DNA from: Agromyces sp. SYSU T00194
GTDB lineage: Bacteria > Actinomycetota > Actinomycetes > Actinomycetales > Microbacteriaceae
Assembly (NCBI RefSeq): GCF_040496035.1
Contig: NZ_JBEPJZ010000001.1
Location: 1,736,001 to 1,800,000, forward strand
Direction: 5' to 3'
Length of the DNA stretch: 64,000 bases
The notes below the pieces were generated by a model. It ran no database searches and had not been told where the DNA came from. It saw only the letters and a list, made by a program, of their open reading frames with translations. Numbering within the stretch: the first letter of the stretch is position 1; each line of letters begins with the position of its first letter. The position numbers and the translations under genes were made by a program. Shown here piece after piece: positions 8,667 through 17,038 of the stretch.

Positions 8667-10023
8667 CCCGCTCGTAGGCCGCCAGCGCCGCGGCGCGGGT
8701 CTCCTTCAGGTCGACGATCGGCTCGGGGTACCCGAACGCGCCGGCCTCGGGCGCCCAACGCCCGACGTACGCGCCGTCGGGGTCGAACTTCTGCGCCTGC
8801 AGCTCGGGGTTGAACACCCGGAAGTACGGTGCGGCGTCGGCGCCGGACCCCGCCACCCACTGCCAGTTGAACGGGTTGGCCGCGGCATCCGCATCGACCA
8901 GCGTGTCCCAGAACCACTCCTCGCCGTGCCGCCAGTGGATCAGCAGGTTCTTCGTGAGGAACGACGCGACCACCATGCGCACGCGGTTGTGCATGGTGCC
9001 GGTCTCCCAGAGCTCGTGCATGCCCGCGTCGACGACCGGGATGCCGGTGCGGCCGTGCTGCCAGGCGTCGAGCGCGTCGGTGTCGAGGTCGGGCCACGGG
9101 AACGCGTCGAAGCGGCGCCGCCAGTTCTCGGTCGCGAGGTCGGGCGCGTGGAACAGCACGTGCCAGGCGAACTCGCGCCAGCCGAGCTCCGAGAGGAACG
9201 TCTCGACGCCCTGCGCGGCGGAGGGCCGTTCGCGACGCGTCTCGACGGCCGCATGCCAGACCTGGAACGGACTCAGCTCGCCCCAGCGCAGGTGCGGCGA
9301 GAGGCGCGAGGTGCCGTCGGCGTCGAGGCGGTCGCGGGCGTCGGCGTAGTCGTCGAGGTCGCCGGCGAGGAAGGCGCGCAGGCGACGGCGGGCGGATGCC
9401 TCGCCCGGCGTCCACGCGTCGCGCAGGCCGCCCGCCCAGTCGGGCGTGGTCGGCAGCAGGCCCCAGTCGGCGAGGTCGTCCGAGTCGGGATGCGCGCGGG
9501 GGCCCGACAGCCCGCGCGGGGCGGGGAACGGCTCGCGCGGTGCGGGGGCCCGCCGGCACGCCTTCCAGAACGGGGTGTAGACCGAGAACGGCTCGTCCTG
9601 CCCGGTGCGGATCGTCCACGGCTCGAACAGCAGCGACCCCGCGAAGCTCTCGGCGCGGCGTCCCGCCTCGCGGAGCATCCGCTTCACCGTCGTGTCGACC
9701 TCGCGCTCGGGGCCGCCGTAGCGGCGGTTCCAGACCACGCCCGCTGCGTCGACCTCGTCGGCGAACGCCGGCACCACGTCGGCCGCCGCACCGCGGCGCA
9801 GCACCAGCGGCACCCGGTGCGCGCGCAGGTCGTCGGCGAGCGCGGCGAGGCTGCCGTGCAGCCACCAGCGGGCGGCCCCGCCGAGGGAGCGGATGCCGGG
9901 CGAGGCCTCGTCGAGCACGAACAGCGCGATGACCGGCCCGTCGGCCGCGGCGGCCTCGCGCAGCGCAGGATGGTCGGCGAGCCGCAGGTCGTCGCGGAAC
10001 CAGACGATGCTCGGCTGCGTCAT
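8653..10023 (-). CDS. phr: Deoxyribodipyrimidine photolyase
   Basis: 456-residue class I photolyase/cryptochrome family protein that uses blue light and reduced FAD to split pyrimidine dimers. The N-terminus MTQPSIVWFRDDLRLADHPAL is the antenna-domain signature. FAD-domain motifs follow in order: SRLSPHLRWGELSPFQVWH, ELGWREFAWHVLF, MHNRVRMVVASFLTKNLLIH, and DADAAANPFNWQWVAGSG with the Trp of the electron-transfer chain. ATG at 10023 is chosen because it starts exactly at the antenna motif. Its 3' end overlaps the convergent FAD oxidoreductase by 14 bp. A 62-nt gap to the upstream oxidoreductase allows co-transcription. Confidence 0.95.
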   Translation of the reverse strand: MTQPSIVWFRDDLRLADHPALREAAAADGPVIALFVLDEASPGIRSLGGAARWWLHGSLAALADDLRAHRVPLVLRRGAAADVVPAFADEVDAAGVVWNRRYGGPEREVDTTVKRMLREAGRRAESFAGSLLFEPWTIRTGQDEPFSVYTPFWKACRRAPAPREPFPAPRGLSGPRAHPDSDDLADWGLLPTTPDWAGGLRDAWTPGEASARRRLRAFLAGDLDDYADARDRLDADGTSRLSPHLRWGELSPFQVWHAAVETRRERPSAAQGVETFLSELGWREFAWHVLFHAPDLATENWRRRFDAFPWPDLDTDALDAWQHGRTGIPVVDAGMHELWETGTMHNRVRMVVASFLTKNLLIHWRHGEEWFWDTLVDADAAANPFNWQWVAGSGADAAPYFRVFNPELQAQKFDPDGAYVGRWAPEAGAFGYPEPIVDLKETRAAALAAYERVKRS

Positions 10024-10085
10024 GCGGGCGACGATACCGGGCGCCGGGCGCGCTGCGGCGCGCCGCGGGCATGCCCGGCGGATGC

Positions 10086-11045
10086 TCAGTCGAGCTCGGC
10101 GACCTTCAGGACGAGCTTGCCGCGCACGTGCCCGGCCTCGACCAGCCGGTGCGCCTCCGCGCCCTCGGCGAGGTCGAGCACGCGATCCACGTGCACGCGC
10201 ACCGAGCCGTCGTCGATGAGGCGCGTGATGACGGCGAGCGTGCGGGCGTCGGGGGCGACCGACAACCCCGTGGCGAGCACGCCGCGCGCGGCCGCATCCG
10301 CCTCGAGCGTCGGCCAGCTCTTCGTCGGCACGTTCACGACGAGGCCGCCCGGGCGCACGACGTCGAGCGAGCGGGTGCCGACCTCGTCGACGACGTTGCC
10401 CATCAGGTCGATGACCGCGTCCTGCTGGCCGGCGACCTCCTCGAAGCGCTCCGCGCGGTAGTCGATGACGTGGTGCGCACCCAGCGAACGCACGAAGTCG
10501 ACGTTGTCGGCCGAGCAGGTGGCGGTCACCCGCACACCGAAGTACGCGGCGAACTGCACGGCGAAGTGGCCGACGCCGCCGGCCGCCGCGTGGATGAGCA
10601 TGCGCTGCCCGTCGTGCGCCTTCGCGGTCTCGACCACCGCCGACCACGCGGTGAGCGCCGCCGTCGGGACCGCGGCGGCCTGCTCCAGCGACAGCGTGGC
10701 GGGCGCCGTGGTGACGCTCAGCGAGGAGACCGCGGCGAGCTCGGCGTAGCTGCCGGTCGTGCGGGGCACCCGCGTCATGCCGTAGACGCGCGTGCCCGGC
10801 TGGAGCGGGTGCATCGCGTTCGGCGTGGCCTCGACCACGCCGGCGAAGTCGAGCCCGAGCACGCACGGCCACGCGTCGATCGCCGCCGACACCCCGCGCC
10901 CGGCGCGCGTCTTCGCGTCGATCGGGTTGACCCCGGCCGCGGCGACGCGCACGAGCACCTCGTCGGCGACGCGCACCGGATCGGGTGCCTCGCCGAGCCT
11001 CAGCTGTTCGGGATCTCCGGTCTCGTCGATCACCAGTGCCTTCAT
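10086..11045 (-). CDS. Zinc-independent quinone oxidoreductase-like MDR protein
   Basis: 319-residue medium-chain dehydrogenase/reductase. It begins MKALVIDETGDPEQLRLGEA, carries the GroES-like domain (NPIDAKTRAG), and has the NADPH-binding motif HAAAGGVGHFAVQFAAYFG near the middle. The structural zinc Cys cluster of alcohol dehydrogenases is absent, placing it with NADPH:quinone reductases (zeta-crystallin type). ATG at 11045 is preceded by GGAGGA 8 nt upstream. A candidate -10, TATGTT, reads leftward from 11091 to 11086. Likely role: reduction of reactive quinones or enones; substrate unknown. Confidence 0.88.
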   Translation of the reverse strand: MKALVIDETGDPEQLRLGEAPDPVRVADEVLVRVAAAGVNPIDAKTRAGRGVSAAIDAWPCVLGLDFAGVVEATPNAMHPLQPGTRVYGMTRVPRTTGSYAELAAVSSLSVTTAPATLSLEQAAAVPTAALTAWSAVVETAKAHDGQRMLIHAAAGGVGHFAVQFAAYFGVRVTATCSADNVDFVRSLGAHHVIDYRAERFEEVAGQQDAVIDLMGNVVDEVGTRSLDVVRPGGLVVNVPTKSWPTLEADAAARGVLATGLSVAPDARTLAVITRLIDDGSVRVHVDRVLDLAEGAEAHRLVEAGHVRGKLVLKVAELD

Positions 11046-11195
11046 CGGCGGTTCCTCCGTGCGTTGCGTGCGGTGTGCTCGTGGCAACATAACCGGCGCT
11101 CGTTACGATCGGTCGCGTGCGGCGTTTCGCCCATGAGTCATGACTGCTGCGGGCGCGACGCCCCCCCTGCACCGTACCGCGCCCACGCCGGCCGC

Positions 11196-11972
11196 CTACC
11201 CGGCGAGGAACCGCGCGACCGCCGCGCGCAGCGCGTCGGTGTGCGGCGCCTGGCCCTCGTCGCGGGCGGGCAGGCGCTCGAGCGGGGCGCCGAGGGCGCC
11301 GGCCCAGCGCTCGGCGAGGGCGAGCGGATGCACCGGGTCGCGCGGTGCGCCCACGACGAGCGACTCGACGCCGGACGCGGTCAGCCCGGCGAGCTCGGCG
11401 TCGTCGCGGAACGCGCGGTTGCGGGGGATCTCGGTGAGGCGGATGGCCCGGCCGACGGCGTCGCTCACGCGGAACTGGTGCAGCAGCCCCACCCCGCCCG
11501 CGTGCGACACGACGTCGACCCGCTGGAACGCCCCGGTGCGGCGGAAGTAGCGCATGCCCTGGTCGGGCCCGTAGGTGCGCAGCAGGTCGGCGATCACCGG
11601 GAACGCCTGCAGGTTGTCGGGCAGCGGGCGGTCGGTGAACGACGGGCGCACGAGCACGAGCCGCCCGACCGGCAGCAGGCCGTCGAGCGCGATGCGCACC
11701 GCGAGCGCCGCGCCCATCGAGATGCCGATGATCGTGATCGGCTCGGGTGCGGGCCGTTCGAGTGCGGCCCGGACCCCGGATGCGACCTCGCCGGCGAGGG
11801 AGTCGAGCTGGAAGCGGTCGGCGGTGCCGATGCGGTCGGATGCCCCATGGGCGCGCACGTCCGGGGCGAGGATGCGCTCGTCCGGGCCGGACGCCTCCTC
11901 GACGACGGCCGCGAACAGGTCGAGCGGGGTGCGCCGATCGGACCCGAGCCCGTGCAGGAGGAGCGTCGGCAT
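11196..11972 (-). CDS. Alpha/beta hydrolase
   Basis: 258-residue alpha/beta-hydrolase fold protein. MPTLLLHGLGSDRRTPLDLF gives the HG oxyanion element, GISMGAA (GxSxG) the nucleophile elbow, and the C-terminal GQAPHTDALR a plausible catalytic His. The Asp would be in VVGAPRDPVHP. No signal peptide. It starts 5 nt after the stop of the YqaJ-type gene, so the two are an operon. Substrate and role unknown; the association with a nuclease gene is probably not functional. Confidence 0.85.
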   Translation of the reverse strand: MPTLLLHGLGSDRRTPLDLFAAVVEEASGPDERILAPDVRAHGASDRIGTADRFQLDSLAGEVASGVRAALERPAPEPITIIGISMGAALAVRIALDGLLPVGRLVLVRPSFTDRPLPDNLQAFPVIADLLRTYGPDQGMRYFRRTGAFQRVDVVSHAGGVGLLHQFRVSDAVGRAIRLTEIPRNRAFRDDAELAGLTASGVESLVVGAPRDPVHPLALAERWAGALGAPLERLPARDEGQAPHTDALRAAVARFLAG

Positions 11973-11977
11973 CCGAC

Positions 11978-12610
11978 TCAGGCGGTGCGGCCGGAGCGGA
12001 GCATGGCCAGCAGGTCGTCGGCGCGCGCGACGAGCATCGCGATCTGGTCCTCGTCGCGGTCGACCCAGCGGCACTGCGGGTCGCCGACCGGCACGTAGTC
12101 CTCGTGCCGCTCCCAGACGACGAGCGTGCGCTCGGCGCCGAGCACGTACTGCTGCCACCACACCTGCCGCAGGTAGTTGCGGGGGATGCCGCGCCAGGCC
12201 TTGCCGGTCGTCTTGATCTCCGCGAGCTCGAGCACGCCGTCGTCGGTGACGCGGAGCCCGTCGGGCGTCGCGAGGTGCCGGCGGTCGCCCGCCGCGTGGA
12301 ACAGCAGCGAGCTCGCCGCGATGCCGTGGTGCCGCAGCATCCACCGGGCGATGACCGGCTCGCGCACCCGGCCGTGCTCGATCGCCCGGTTGCCGGTGAA
12401 CCCGGTGCCGTGCAGCTTCTCCCATGCGACCTGGCGCACGGCGGTGTGCGACGCCAGCCGTGCGGCATCCGTCGCCGTGATGCCCGTCGAGCGGGCCCGC
12501 AGCCAGGCCACCCGATCGCGCGAGTCTGCGACGACGCGTGCCTCGTGCGGGTGGCGCACCGGTGCCCGGTCGATCGGGCGAGCGGATGCCGCGGGCAGCG
12601 TGTCGGTCAC
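11978..12610 (-). CDS. YqaJ-type (lambda-exonuclease-like) nuclease domain protein
   Basis: 210-residue protein of the PD-(D/E)XK nuclease superfamily, YqaJ branch. Recognisable blocks are GITATDAARLASHTAVRQVA near residue 45, AIEHGRVREPVIARWM, the catalytic stretch ATPDGLRV...LELAEIKTTG (Asp, then E-x-K), and the helix NYLRQVWWQQYVLGAE. GTG at 12610 is the nearest in-frame start before the domain; in-frame sequence further upstream is translated intergenic repeat. Relatives occur in phages with RecT-like proteins but also as stand-alone chromosomal genes in actinobacteria; no phage gene is nearby. Role in DNA repair or recombination is inferred. Confidence 0.8.
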   Translation of the reverse strand: MTDTLPAASARPIDRAPVRHPHEARVVADSRDRVAWLRARSTGITATDAARLASHTAVRQVAWEKLHGTGFTGNRAIEHGRVREPVIARWMLRHHGIAASSLLFHAAGDRRHLATPDGLRVTDDGVLELAEIKTTGKAWRGIPRNYLRQVWWQQYVLGAERTLVVWERHEDYVPVGDPQCRWVDRDEDQIAMLVARADDLLAMLRSGRTA

Positions 12611-12695
12611 GGCATCGAGGCTACCCGGGCCCGCCGTCGGTCGTCCGGGCGACGCGCGCACGCGTGGCGAGCCGCCGCCCGCCGCCCTCCGCCCG

Positions 12696-12905
12696 GGAAC
12701 TCGACCCCGCCATGTGGCGCGTCGCGTGCGCAGGGGGAACTCCGTTTTCAGGAGCTCGACCCCATCGCGTTTCAGGAGCTCGACCCCCATCATTCGCGCG
12801 CCCCCCGCGCGATCGGCGGCAGTGTCGCGCCGCAACCGAAGGGTGTGCGGTCACGGCGCCCGGTGCCGCACACCGTGCGGGGCCCCGGGCGGGGGCTCCT
12901 GAAAA
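12696..12905. repeat. Short dispersed repeat cluster, CCGTTTTCAGGAGCTCGACC type
   Basis: Direct copies of TTTCAGGAGCTCGACCCC at 12746-12763 and 12770-12787, a partial copy GGAACTCGACCCC at 12696-12708, and an inverted partial copy GGGCTCCTGAAAA ending at 12905. The core CCGTTTTCAGG (12742-12752) recurs at 46366 and, inverted, at 46467. It could be a decayed small mobile repeat or protein-binding sites; nothing in the sequence decides. Confidence 0.6.
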
Positions 12906-12980
12906 GCGACGCCCGAACGGGACGGGCGTGACCCCTTGACGGGGGACACGGCCGCAGGGAAGACTGTTGAAACGTGCCAA

Positions 12981-12998
12981 CGGGAAAGCCTTTTCCCG
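12981..12998. promoter_or_regulatory. Candidate operator upstream of rhamnogalacturonan lyase
   Basis: Inverted repeat CGGGAAA (12981-12987), four bases, TTTCCCG (12992-12998), in the 5' leader of the lyase gene. The arrangement is like LacI-family sites but the centre is not the CG step seen in the other operators of this window, so the regulator is uncertain. Confidence 0.4.
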
Positions 12999-13144
12999 CA
13001 CGCATCGCACGCCGACCGTCCGAGGGGGGATGCCGAGCCGATCGCGCTCACCGCACCACATCAGTCGGCCTCCGATCGACGCGCGCCCTACCCGTGTCGA
13101 GTGGGTCGACCCATGCCGAAACACGCCAGATCAAGGGAGATCCA

Positions 13145-16100
13145 GTGAGCTCACACACGCCACGACGCCGGTTGCGACCGGCCGTCGCCGCACTCGCGGG
13201 CACCGCGCTCGTCGCCGGCGGCGTCCTCATGCCCGCCGCCGCCAACGCCGCAGAGGAGGTCGACCTGCGGTTCGACTTCGGCGGGTCGTCCAGCCCCGTC
13301 GCCGATGGCTGGGTCGGCATCGACCGGTCCGACGCGTACGACCATGCCGCGGGCTACGGCTTCACCACCGCGCCGAGCTCGTTCCGCGACCGCGGCGGCG
13401 ACGACCTCGTTGCCCGCGACTTCACGATCGGCGCATCGAGCGCGTTCGCCGTCGACGTGCCGAACGGCACCTACGAGGTCACGACCTGGGCCGGAGACCT
13501 CATCGCCGGCAACCGCACGAACCTCGACATCGAGGGCACCGCCTTCACCGGGCCGCGCACCAGCTCGGGCCAGGTGCACGAGGAGTTCTTCCCCGCGATC
13601 GAGGTGGCCGACGGGCAGCTGAACGTCACCGTCACCGGCGGCGACGGGCGCATCAACGGCATCACGGTCCAAACGCCGCTGCCCGCGCCGGCGAACCTCG
13701 CCGCCACCGAAATCGACGCCGACGGCGACCTCTCGGTCACGCTCGGCTGGGACGAGGTGGCGGATGCCACGGGCTACACCGTCTACCGCGCCGCGCCCGG
13801 CGGCGAGCTCGCCGAGCTCGGCACCGCCGAGGGACCGACGTTCACCGACGCGACCGTGGCGCTGGGGGAGTCGTACGAGTACGCGGTCGCGACCGCGAAG
13901 GCCGAGCGCACGTCGCGGCCGTCCGAGCCGATCGAGGTCGCAGTCGTCGATCCCTCGGTCGCCCCGCCCGCGCAGCCGCAGGGCCTCGCGGTCGCCGACA
14001 TCGACCGGAACACGATCGCGCTCGAGTGGGACGACGCCGACGACGTGGTGCTCTGGAAGGTCTTCCGCAGCACCCGGGAGGACATCCCGTTCGCGCAGGT
14101 GGCCGAGGTCGACGAACCGACCTGGACGGACGACGACGTACTCACCACGCGGCCGTACCTCTACCGGCTCGTGGCGCTGAACGCGGGCGGCCGCTCCGAG
14201 GCATCCGACACCCTCTCGACCCCGATCGCCACGACCCTCGTGCGCGACGCGGAGTACCTCGACCGTGCGCCCGTCGCAGTGGCCCTCGACGAGGGCACCT
14301 ACGTCGGCTGGCGCCTGCTCGGGCTGGACGACCGCGACCTCGCATTCAACGTCTACCGCGACGACGTGCGCGTCAACGCCGAGCCGATCACCGGTGCCAC
14401 CAACCTGGTCGACCCCGACGGCGCTGCCGACTCGCGCTACCGCGTGACGGCCCTGGTCGACGGCGACGAGGTGAAGGTCACCGACGTGTTCGGCACGTGG
14501 GACGAGCAGTACCTCGACATCCCGCTCGATCGCCCCGCCGGCGGCACCACGCCCGACGGGAACGACTACACCTACGCCCCCGGCGACGCGAGCGTCGGCG
14601 ACCTCGACGGCGACGGCCAGTACGAGCTCGTCATGGCCTGGAACCCGTCGATCAGCAAGGACAACTCGCAGTCGGGCTACACCGGGAAGGTCCTCCTCGA
14701 CGCGTTCGAGTTCGACGGCACCCGGCTGTGGCGCATGGACCTCGGCGTGAACATCCGCGCCGGTGCCCACTACACGCAGTTCCAGGTGTTCGACCTCGAC
14801 GGCGACGGGCGTGCGGAGGTCTCGTTCAAGACCGCCGACGGCGTGGTCGACGGCACGGGCGCGGTCATCGGCGACGCCGATGCCGACCACCGCAACTCCG
14901 CCGGCTACGTGCTGAGCGGCCCCGAGTACCTCACGGTGTTCGACGGTGCGACCGGCGCCGCCCTCGACACGACCGACTACCTGCCCGCGCGCGGCAGCGT
15001 CGGTTCCTGGGGCGACACCTACGGCAACCGCGTCGACCGGTTCCTCGCGGGCACCGGCTACTTCGACGGGGAGCACCCGAGCCTGCTGTTCAGCCGCGGG
15101 TACTACACCCGCACCGTGCTGGTCGCGTGGGACTTCCGCGACGGCGAGCTGGTCGAGCGCTGGAGCTTCGACTCCGACGAGTGGGGCGACGAGTACGAGG
15201 GCCAGGGCAACCACCAGCTCGCGACGGCCGACGTCGACCGCGACGGACTCGACGAGGTCGTGTTCGGTGCCATGACGATCGACGACGACGGCACGCCGCT
15301 GTACAACTCGGAGCTCTACCACGGCGATGCGATGCACGTCGCGGACCACGTCGTCGACCGGCCCGGGCTCGAGATCTACGGCGTGTTCGAGGACCAGGGG
15401 TCCAACGGCGACATCGCCGCCGCCATGCGCGACGCGGAGACCGGCGAGGTGATCTGGGCGACCGAGGGCACCCGCGACACCGGTCGCGGCGCCGCCGCGG
15501 ACCTCGACCCCGCGCACCCCGGCTCGGAGGCGTGGTCGGTCGGCGGCGACTACGCGTGGAACTCGCCGACGGGCTTCCTCAAGTCGGCCGATGGCGAGGT
15601 GCTCTCGACCGACATCCCGGCTGCGAACTTCGTGACCTGGTGGGACGGCGACCTCCTGCGGGAGATCACCGACCACGACTACGACGAGGAGGTGAGCGCG
15701 GGCGTGCCCACCATCTCGAAGTGGGACCCGGACACGCAGACCGAGGTCGAGGTGCTGCGCGCCGAGGGCACGTACTCGAACAACACGACCAAGGGCACCC
15801 CGGTGCTCCAGGCCGACCTGTTCGGGGACTGGCGCGAGGAGCTGGTGGTGCGCCACCAGGACGGCGAGGGCATCCGCATCTACACGACGACGGATGTCAC
15901 GGATGCGCGCATCCCGACGCTCATGCACGACTCGCAGTACCGCATGGCCGTCGCGTGGCAGAACACCTCCTACAACCAGCCGCCGCACCCGAGCTTCCAC
16001 CTCGGCGTCGGCATGGAGGAGCCGCCCATGGCGAGCATCGCGTACGTGAATGCGCCCGCTCCGGGCTCGTCCGCGCCGAAGCGCGGCACGCTGACCGACA

Positions 16101-16360
16101 CGGACAGCGAGGTCGGCGCGAACAAGGACGGCGACTACGACGTGGTCGTGGGGCTGTCGGCGGGGTCGCCGGCGACCATGTTCCGCCTGTACGAGAACGG
16201 CGAGCTCGTCGCGACCGTGCTGCTCGACGACGCGGAGACCCCGCAGTCGGCCAGCGTGTCCTTCCGCGACCGCGACGCCGGCACGTACGAGTACGCCGGC
16301 GAACTGCTGAACGCCAACGGCACCACGGCGACCACCACCGCGAAGGTGAAGGTCGACTGA
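13145..16360 (+). CDS. Secreted rhamnogalacturonan lyase (PL11) with accessory domains
   Basis: 1071-residue enzyme that should cleave the rhamnogalacturonan I backbone of pectin outside the cell. Order: Sec signal (residues 1-35, Arg-rich n-region, cleavage after ANA); N-terminal domain beginning LRFDFGGSSSPVADGW (about 40-178), of the type on pectin esterases and lyases; two fibronectin-III-like modules (about 180-370); the PL11 beta-propeller with repeated Asp-rich Ca-binding motifs (SVGDLDGDGQYELVMAWNPS, VFDLDGDGRAEVSFKTADG, TADVDRDGLDEVVFGAM); and a C-terminal Ig-like module (NKDGDYDVVVGL to the end). GTG at 13145 has AGGGAG just upstream. Monocistronic, ended by a strong hairpin. No pectin transporter is adjacent. 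Confidence 0.93.
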   Translation: MSSHTPRRRLRPAVAALAGTALVAGGVLMPAAANAAEEVDLRFDFGGSSSPVADGWVGIDRSDAYDHAAGYGFTTAPSSFRDRGGDDLVARDFTIGASSAFAVDVPNGTYEVTTWAGDLIAGNRTNLDIEGTAFTGPRTSSGQVHEEFFPAIEVADGQLNVTVTGGDGRINGITVQTPLPAPANLAATEIDADGDLSVTLGWDEVADATGYTVYRAAPGGELAELGTAEGPTFTDATVALGESYEYAVATAKAERTSRPSEPIEVAVVDPSVAPPAQPQGLAVADIDRNTIALEWDDADDVVLWKVFRSTREDIPFAQVAEVDEPTWTDDDVLTTRPYLYRLVALNAGGRSEASDTLSTPIATTLVRDAEYLDRAPVAVALDEGTYVGWRLLGLDDRDLAFNVYRDDVRVNAEPITGATNLVDPDGAADSRYRVTALVDGDEVKVTDVFGTWDEQYLDIPLDRPAGGTTPDGNDYTYAPGDASVGDLDGDGQYELVMAWNPSISKDNSQSGYTGKVLLDAFEFDGTRLWRMDLGVNIRAGAHYTQFQVFDLDGDGRAEVSFKTADGVVDGTGAVIGDADADHRNSAGYVLSGPEYLTVFDGATGAALDTTDYLPARGSVGSWGDTYGNRVDRFLAGTGYFDGEHPSLLFSRGYYTRTVLVAWDFRDGELVERWSFDSDEWGDEYEGQGNHQLATADVDRDGLDEVVFGAMTIDDDGTPLYNSELYHGDAMHVADHVVDRPGLEIYGVFEDQGSNGDIAAAMRDAETGEVIWATEGTRDTGRGAAADLDPAHPGSEAWSVGGDYAWNSPTGFLKSADGEVLSTDIPAANFVTWWDGDLLREITDHDYDEEVSAGVPTISKWDPDTQTEVEVLRAEGTYSNNTTKGTPVLQADLFGDWREELVVRHQDGEGIRIYTTTDVTDARIPTLMHDSQYRMAVAWQNTSYNQPPHPSFHLGVGMEEPPMASIAYVNAPAPGSSAPKRGTLTDTDSEVGANKDGDYDVVVGLSAGSPATMFRLYENGELVATVLLDDAETPQSASVSFRDRDAGTYEYAGELLNANGTTATTTAKVKVD

Positions 16361-16376
16361 CCCGGGGCGAGTGAGG

Positions 16377-16412
16377 CGGATGCCGCGGGGCCGATCGGCC
16401 CCGCGGCATCCG
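16377..16412 (+). terminator. Terminator hairpin after the lyase gene
   Basis: Perfect 36-nt palindrome (arms CGGATGCCGCGGGGCCGA and its complement) starting 17 nt after the lyase stop. No U-tract follows, as is usual for actinobacterial terminators. Confidence 0.8.
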
Positions 16413-16556
16413 TCGTCTCCGCACGCCGGCCGATGGCCGATTCGGGCCATGCGGAATGGCCCGAACGCGGGATGCCGCCACGGCGGCAGGGGAGTGGAAT
16501 CGAGGTATCGCCGCCGCACGAGGTCCGGGCGGAGCGCACCAGGGGAGCTGAGCACG

Positions 16557-16991
16557 ATGACCACCACCATCACCCACGAGGGTCGCCGGGACGCGGCCCG
16601 TTCCGTCGCGATGACCGCCGAGGTGCGGGTCGTCGCCTCCATCGCCCGCGGCATGCGCTGCGGCTGGTACCGCACGCTGTTCGACCTCGGCCCCGTCACC
16701 GTCGACGGCTTCGCCGCCGCGGTCGGCACGGGCCGGGCCGCCGCGGCCGGCTGGATCGACCGGCAGGTCGACGCCGGGGTGCTCCGCGTGGCGGGCACGG
16801 ATGCCACCGGCGAGGCGCTCGTGCTGCTGCCGGGCGAGCACGTCACGGCGCTGCTGGGCGACCGCGGCGACGACGAGCTGTCGGGCGCGCGCGCCATGGC
16901 GCAGCACTACCGGGAGCGCATGGCGCCGGTCGTCCGCGCGATCGGGGACTTCGGCATGCGCTCGGTCGCCGTGCCCGTGCGCGACGCCTGA
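16557..16991 (+). CDS. Orphan winged-helix protein like the N-terminus of Rv2258c-type methyltransferases
   Basis: 144-residue cytoplasmic protein. Residues 16-100 (VAMTAEVRVVASIARGMRCG..., then a wing ending LVLLPGEHVTALLGD) resemble the winged-helix dimerisation domain that precedes the catalytic domain in Rv2258c-like SAM-dependent methyltransferases. The methyltransferase part is absent: the frame stops 40 residues later and no GxGxG motif follows in any frame, so it is a free-standing domain or a long-established truncation. ATG at 16557 has GGGGAG at a normal distance. Lies 47 bp before the hydrolase-LuxR gene; related function is possible but unproven. Confidence 0.6.
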   Translation: MTTTITHEGRRDAARSVAMTAEVRVVASIARGMRCGWYRTLFDLGPVTVDGFAAAVGTGRAAAAGWIDRQVDAGVLRVAGTDATGEALVLLPGEHVTALLGDRGDDELSGARAMAQHYRERMAPVVRAIGDFGMRSVAVPVRDA

Positions 16992-17026
16992 ACGTCCCGG
17001 CCTTCCCCGGGCCTCCGCAGCACTCC

Positions 17027-17032
17027 TACACT
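17027..17032 (+). promoter_or_regulatory. -10 box for a leaderless mRNA
   Basis: TACACT lies six bases before the GTG at 17039 and no ribosome-binding site is present, so transcription probably starts on the start codon. Confidence 0.55.
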
Positions 17033-17038
17033 GGGGCC

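Larger units (their letters stand above)
12611..13144. other. Intergenic region without a convincing gene
   Basis: 534 bp between the YqaJ-type gene and the lyase gene. Reading frames exist on both strands but look like translated repeat and GC-rich filler (Arg/Pro/Gly-rich, no ribosome site). It holds a short-repeat cluster (12696-12905), an 8-bp-arm hairpin (GTGTGCGG at 12843 with CCGCACAC at 12866), a TTGACG box at 12936 that may serve the lyase promoter, and a candidate operator at 12981. Confidence 0.6.

Noticed and set aside
12696..12905. CRISPR-like array
   Set aside because: Repeats are short, irregularly spaced and partly inverted, with no cas genes in the window.
12538..12939. Several short frames in the gap before the lyase gene
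   Set aside because: They translate short repeats and GC filler (Arg/Pro/Gly), have no ribosome sites and overlap each other in both strands.
16377..16412. Perfect 36-bp palindrome as an attachment or recombination site
   Set aside because: Its place 17 nt after a stop codon and similar GGATGC-core hairpins after other genes make a terminator the simpler reading.
13151..16897. 1248-codon open frame on the minus strand opposite the lyase
   Set aside because: Composition is Val/Arg/Gly/Asp-rich mirror of the lyase codons, no domain or ribosome site; an antisense shadow typical of high-GC DNA.
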